A stretch of 7,506 nt of DNA. Origin: UBA1146 sp050256555 (GTDB lineage: Bacteria > Planctomycetota > UBA8108 > UBA1146). The stretch lies in assembly GCA_050256555.1 (NCBI GenBank), contig JBBWWC010000247.1:1-7506 (forward strand), read 5' to 3'. Made by a program: the position numbers and the translations under genes. Shown here piece by piece: positions 5,298-7,506 of the stretch. The notes beneath the pieces are model-generated. The model worked only from the letters and a program-made list of their open reading frames with translations. It was not told where the DNA came from and made no database searches. Every line of letters starts with the position of its first letter. Positions within the stretch are counted from its first letter, which is position 1.

Positions 5298-7133
5298 CTA
5301 GAGGCAGCCGTCCTGAGTCGTTTCGCACGAAATCGAATCAGTGGTCGGATCTGAACCGCAATCGAAGGGTTCCGGTGGTAACGAGCCCGATTGAAACAGA
5401 TAACTGAGAAGCGCAACCACATCGGAGATATCGGTGGACCCATCATCATTGCAATCGAGGGTATCAAGACAGCCAGGAGCCGCTCCACCGCCGAAGAGAT
5501 AAACAAGTCCTGCAACTCCATCAGCGATATTTCGATCCCCATCTGCATTGATGTCGCAGCGATGAAAATTCTGGGCAGGAGTGCCGATGATGTAGGAACG
5601 AGGAGGAGTGGTTGCTGAATTGCCGGCGAAATCGACCGCCGTGATGCGGTATTCGATGGTCGTAGGCCCCCCGGGATCGGGAATCACACCACGGTACAAC
5701 TCGTGACCAGACCATCTCATCGGAACTGACTGAAAGGGGCCGCCGTCGGACCACTCAAGAGAGATCGACTGATAGAAAGCACCATGATCCGAACTCATGT
5801 TGTCACTGATTGTCGCGCGAACCCGACGAGGGCCAGCTCCCACATCCACATCATCGAGTTCTTCCCAGCGACCGATGATCGGAGCGCGGTTATCGGCAGA
5901 ACCCTGATTCAGGTACAGTCGATTGCGAAAAGCACCGCTTTCACCCTGGGCGGTAACCATATCGAGATCTCCGTCGCCATCCAGATCCCCCAGCTCAACG
6001 TCGAGAGAGCTATCCGAAACGGAACTGATGACGCCAGACACCAACGTCATCAATCCTGAGCCATTATTGCGTAGCATTCTTTCCGGACCGCCGATGGCGC
6101 AGACCGTCACATCCAGATCGCCATCGTTATCGTAATCGAGAAATTTACTGTCGTTATCATCGATATTCGGATTCGAAGCATTGGGCAACAAAGTGCTCGT
6201 TACATTTGTGAAGGAAGCGTTCCCGTCATTCTGAAAAATCGCCTCGCGAGAACCGATTCCCGAGTTGGCACCAAAAACATCGAGATCCCCATCATTATCA
6301 AGATCTCCAAGATCAAAAGAATATGTGTTGGAATCGGCAGGAAGGTTGCCTGCTGTCGCATCGATGAAAGCTCCACCGTTGTTGATGTATAACTTCGAGT
6401 TTCCAGCCCGATGGCCTTCGATCATATCCAGATCAAGATCCCCATCGAGATCACCGAAAATGCAATCCATCGGTTCTGAAACCAATTGCTGAGGTAATCG
6501 TTGCGCAGTGGCATCTCCATAAAACCCCGAGCCATTATTCAGCCAAAGCTGAGCCTGACCGGAACCAAATCTCGACGCACCACCGCGGGTGTACCAGAGA
6601 TCAAGATCGCCATCGTCATCGATGTCCCCAAAAGCGCAATGCGAGCTCGACATCGGAAACTGAGGGATTCTGGTGGCCGATTCATCGGTAAAGAAACCGG
6701 ACCCATCATTAATAAGTAGCTTCTGCGTTGAAAGAAAATCGTTGGCCACGGCCAGGTCAAGATCGCCATCATTATCGACGTCACCAAACTCCACGTCTCG
6801 ACCGTAACCAATCAAGTTACCGAGCCGAGCGGCTGATTCATCGGTAAAGACTGCAGATCCGTTGTTGATGTAGAGACGAACTCGTTCTTGTAAGCTGGCA
6901 GAAGAAAACCCTCGACCATTGGCAAAACAAAGATCGAGATCTCCATCGCCGTCGACATCGGCAATCGCAACCTGACTCGAATACTCGTTAAAAACAGGTA
7001 AGCGACCAGTGCTCGATTCCACAAACTGCTGGGCCGATAGATCAGGAACCGACAGCAAGCCCAGAAACAGTCCACCGCAAATCAAGAAATGGTTGAAGAA
7101 GCCACGTATCTGGCTGATTTGACCGAATATCAT
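5298..7133 (-). CDS. Exported seven-repeat VCBS/FG-GAP propeller protein with C-terminal dockerin-like module
   Basis: A 611-residue predicted extracellular protein. Residues 1-34 are a signal peptide (hydrophobic FLICGGLFLGLLSV, then D-L-S-A before Gln35). Seven calcium-binding D-x-D-x-D-G-D-L-D loops begin at residues 59, 118, 170, 228, 277, 333 and 383, spaced 49-59 residues apart as in FG-GAP/VCBS propellers. Most have an NNG/NDG element between them. Loop 4 is a variant (DLDGDLDLD). Residues about 418-518 look like an Ig/fibronectin-like beta domain (YRITAVDFAGNSA). The C-terminus (526-611) holds two dockerin-like loops (D527/N529/D531/N535/D538 and D560/N562/D564/D568/D571) and cysteines at 592, 603 and 610. 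Start choice: ATG at 7133 has AGGAGG 7 nt upstream and gives a compact signal peptide; an in-frame ATG at 7184 (628 residues) also has AGGAGG. Such propellers usually serve adhesion or ligand binding; no enzyme motif is seen. Confidence 0.93.
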   Translation of the reverse strand: MIFGQISQIRGFFNHFLICGGLFLGLLSVPDLSAQQFVESSTGRLPVFNEYSSQVAIADVDGDGDLDLCFANGRGFSSASLQERVRLYINNGSAVFTDESAARLGNLIGYGRDVEFGDVDNDGDLDLAVANDFLSTQKLLINDGSGFFTDESATRIPQFPMSSSHCAFGDIDDDGDLDLWYTRGGASRFGSGQAQLWLNNGSGFYGDATAQRLPQQLVSEPMDCIFGDLDGDLDLDMIEGHRAGNSKLYINNGGAFIDATAGNLPADSNTYSFDLGDLDNDGDLDVFGANSGIGSREAIFQNDGNASFTNVTSTLLPNASNPNIDDNDSKFLDYDNDGDLDVTVCAIGGPERMLRNNGSGLMTLVSGVISSVSDSSLDVELGDLDGDGDLDMVTAQGESGAFRNRLYLNQGSADNRAPIIGRWEELDDVDVGAGPRRVRATISDNMSSDHGAFYQSISLEWSDGGPFQSVPMRWSGHELYRGVIPDPGGPTTIEYRITAVDFAGNSATTPPRSYIIGTPAQNFHRCDINADGDRNIADGVAGLVYLFGGGAAPGCLDTLDCNDDGSTDISDVVALLSYLFQSGSLPPEPFDCGSDPTTDSISCETTQDGCL

Positions 7134-7140
7134 CGATATT

Positions 7141-7146
7141 CCTCCT
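7141..7146 (-). promoter_or_regulatory. Shine-Dalgarno for the preferred propeller start (7133)
   Basis: A perfect AGGAGG on the minus strand lies 7 nt before ATG at 7133. It favours the short start with a standard-length signal peptide. Confidence 0.75.
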
Positions 7147-7190
7147 CGATAGCCCGGAAACTGATAATCAAGCTCAATAGCCATCATACC

Positions 7191-7196
7191 CCTCCT
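7191..7196 (-). promoter_or_regulatory. Alternative Shine-Dalgarno for a longer propeller start (7184)
   Basis: A second perfect AGGAGG on the minus strand lies 6 nt before an in-frame ATG at 7184 and 3 nt before ATG at 7187. Starting at 7184 would add 17 residues ahead of the signal peptide. It cannot be excluded from sequence alone. Confidence 0.5.
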
Positions 7197-7318
7197 TTGA
7201 AACGGATCGAATAAAACCATCGGAATCCGGTTCACTTGCCGTAGGTGGGTCCGGGGCGTTACTCTCTGTCGCTAAGATACGATTCCCGCTACGACAGATA
7301 GCCCCCGTACTCACATCG

Positions 7319-7324
7319 AGGAGG
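7319..7324 (+). promoter_or_regulatory. Shine-Dalgarno of the right-edge gene
   Basis: AGGAGG lies 5 nt before ATG at 7330. It supports a real gene start despite the gene being cut by the window edge. Confidence 0.8.
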
Positions 7325-7329
7325 ATCCG

Positions 7330-7506
7330 ATGAGCAAGAAGCAGCACCCCTGGCAAGAATCGATGCCAGCCGATCAATTCGGCCGCATGAAAGACATCCT
7401 TTCCGCTCCCAGTCCTGTCGGTTTGGAAGCAGCCATGACTGAAGGTGTTCTCGCTCCGATGTTGGAAGAGTTCATCCCTGATAACTGGAAAATTCATCGC
7501 TTCCGT
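7330..7506 (+). CDS. N-terminus of a probable M42-type metallopeptidase (partial)
   Basis: 59 codons run open to the right edge without a stop. The N-terminus is MSKKQHPWQE and has no signal peptide, so the product should be cytoplasmic. Residues 20-34, MKDILSAPSPVGLEA, resemble the conserved start of M42/M20-type aminopeptidases (L-L-x-A-P-S-P-S-G-x-E), followed by an acidic helix and PDNWKIHRFR. Metal ligands and catalytic residues would lie beyond the window, so activity cannot be judged. The start has a perfect Shine-Dalgarno site. The gene is divergent from the propeller gene. That it is a gene is fairly sure; the family is a moderate-confidence call from a short motif. Confidence 0.65.
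   Translation, partial: MSKKQHPWQESMPADQFGRMKDILSAPSPVGLEAAMTEGVLAPMLEEFIPDNWKIHRFR

Larger units (their letters stand above)
7134..7329. other. Divergent intergenic region
   Basis: 196 bp between the propeller gene (minus) and the peptidase-like gene (plus), so it should contain two divergent promoters. No convincing consensus pair was found; an A/T-rich patch AATAAAACC occurs at about 7210-7218. TCTGTCG (7265-7271) and CGACAGA (7292-7298) form a 7-bp inverted repeat with a 20-nt loop in the leader of the plus-strand gene. If the propeller starts at 7184, the left 51 bp are coding. Confidence 0.5.

Noticed and set aside
5784..6719. Plus-strand frames rich in RSPS repeats opposite the propeller gene
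   Set aside because: The Arg/Ser/Pro repeats are the reverse complement of the DGDLD codons, a typical shadow of calcium-loop repeats.
7174..7497. 107-residue minus-strand frame at the right edge
   Set aside because: It is antisense to the peptidase-like gene, which has a perfect Shine-Dalgarno site and a recognisable N-terminal motif.

Overview
The window looks like chromosomal DNA from a planctomycete or a close relative, probably free-living and aquatic. The main clue is that both exported proteins end in a cysteine-containing double dockerin-like (EF-hand-type) module, and one also carries a seven-repeat VCBS/FG-GAP propeller. Such modules are abundant in Planctomycetota secretomes. Base composition looks close to balanced, genes are densely packed, and Shine-Dalgarno sequences are strong. 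The taxonomic assignment is inference from protein style only, because no marker gene is present.

Layout from left to right. (1) Positions 138-905, plus strand: a small exported protein with a cohesin-like beta domain followed by a dockerin-like module. (2) Positions 919-5064, minus strand: a three-gene cluster read right to left, recQ (TTG start), rmuC (GTG start) and a lipoprotein with an HExxH zinc-protease motif (GTG start, overlapping rmuC by 4 bp). A 14-bp, five-copy tandem repeat fills much of the recQ-rmuC gap and contains the recQ stop codon. (3) Positions 5065-5297: a 233-bp spacer with two perfect palindromes and a spaced 14-bp direct repeat, but no convincing gene or consensus promoter. 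(4) Positions 5298-7133, minus strand: a large exported beta-propeller protein with an Ig/fibronectin-like region and a C-terminal dockerin-like module. (5) Positions 7134-7329: a divergent intergenic region. (6) Position 7330 to the right edge, plus strand: the first 59 codons of a gene resembling M42-type metallopeptidases, cut by the window end.

How the genes fit together. recQ and rmuC both act on DNA recombination and repair. The metalloprotease-like lipoprotein appears translationally coupled to rmuC, although it should act outside the cytoplasmic membrane. The two dockerin-bearing proteins flank this cluster and share matching calcium-loop spacing and a similar cysteine tail, so they probably use the same export, anchoring or assembly route. 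One of them carries a cohesin-like domain, so a small non-cellulosomal cohesin-dockerin interaction is a testable idea but is not shown by sequence alone.

No rRNA, tRNA, CRISPR array, insertion sequence or prophage was seen. The most unusual elements are the 14-bp array at the recQ terminus, the cohesin-dockerin architecture, and the unassigned zinc-protease-like lipoprotein coupled to rmuC.
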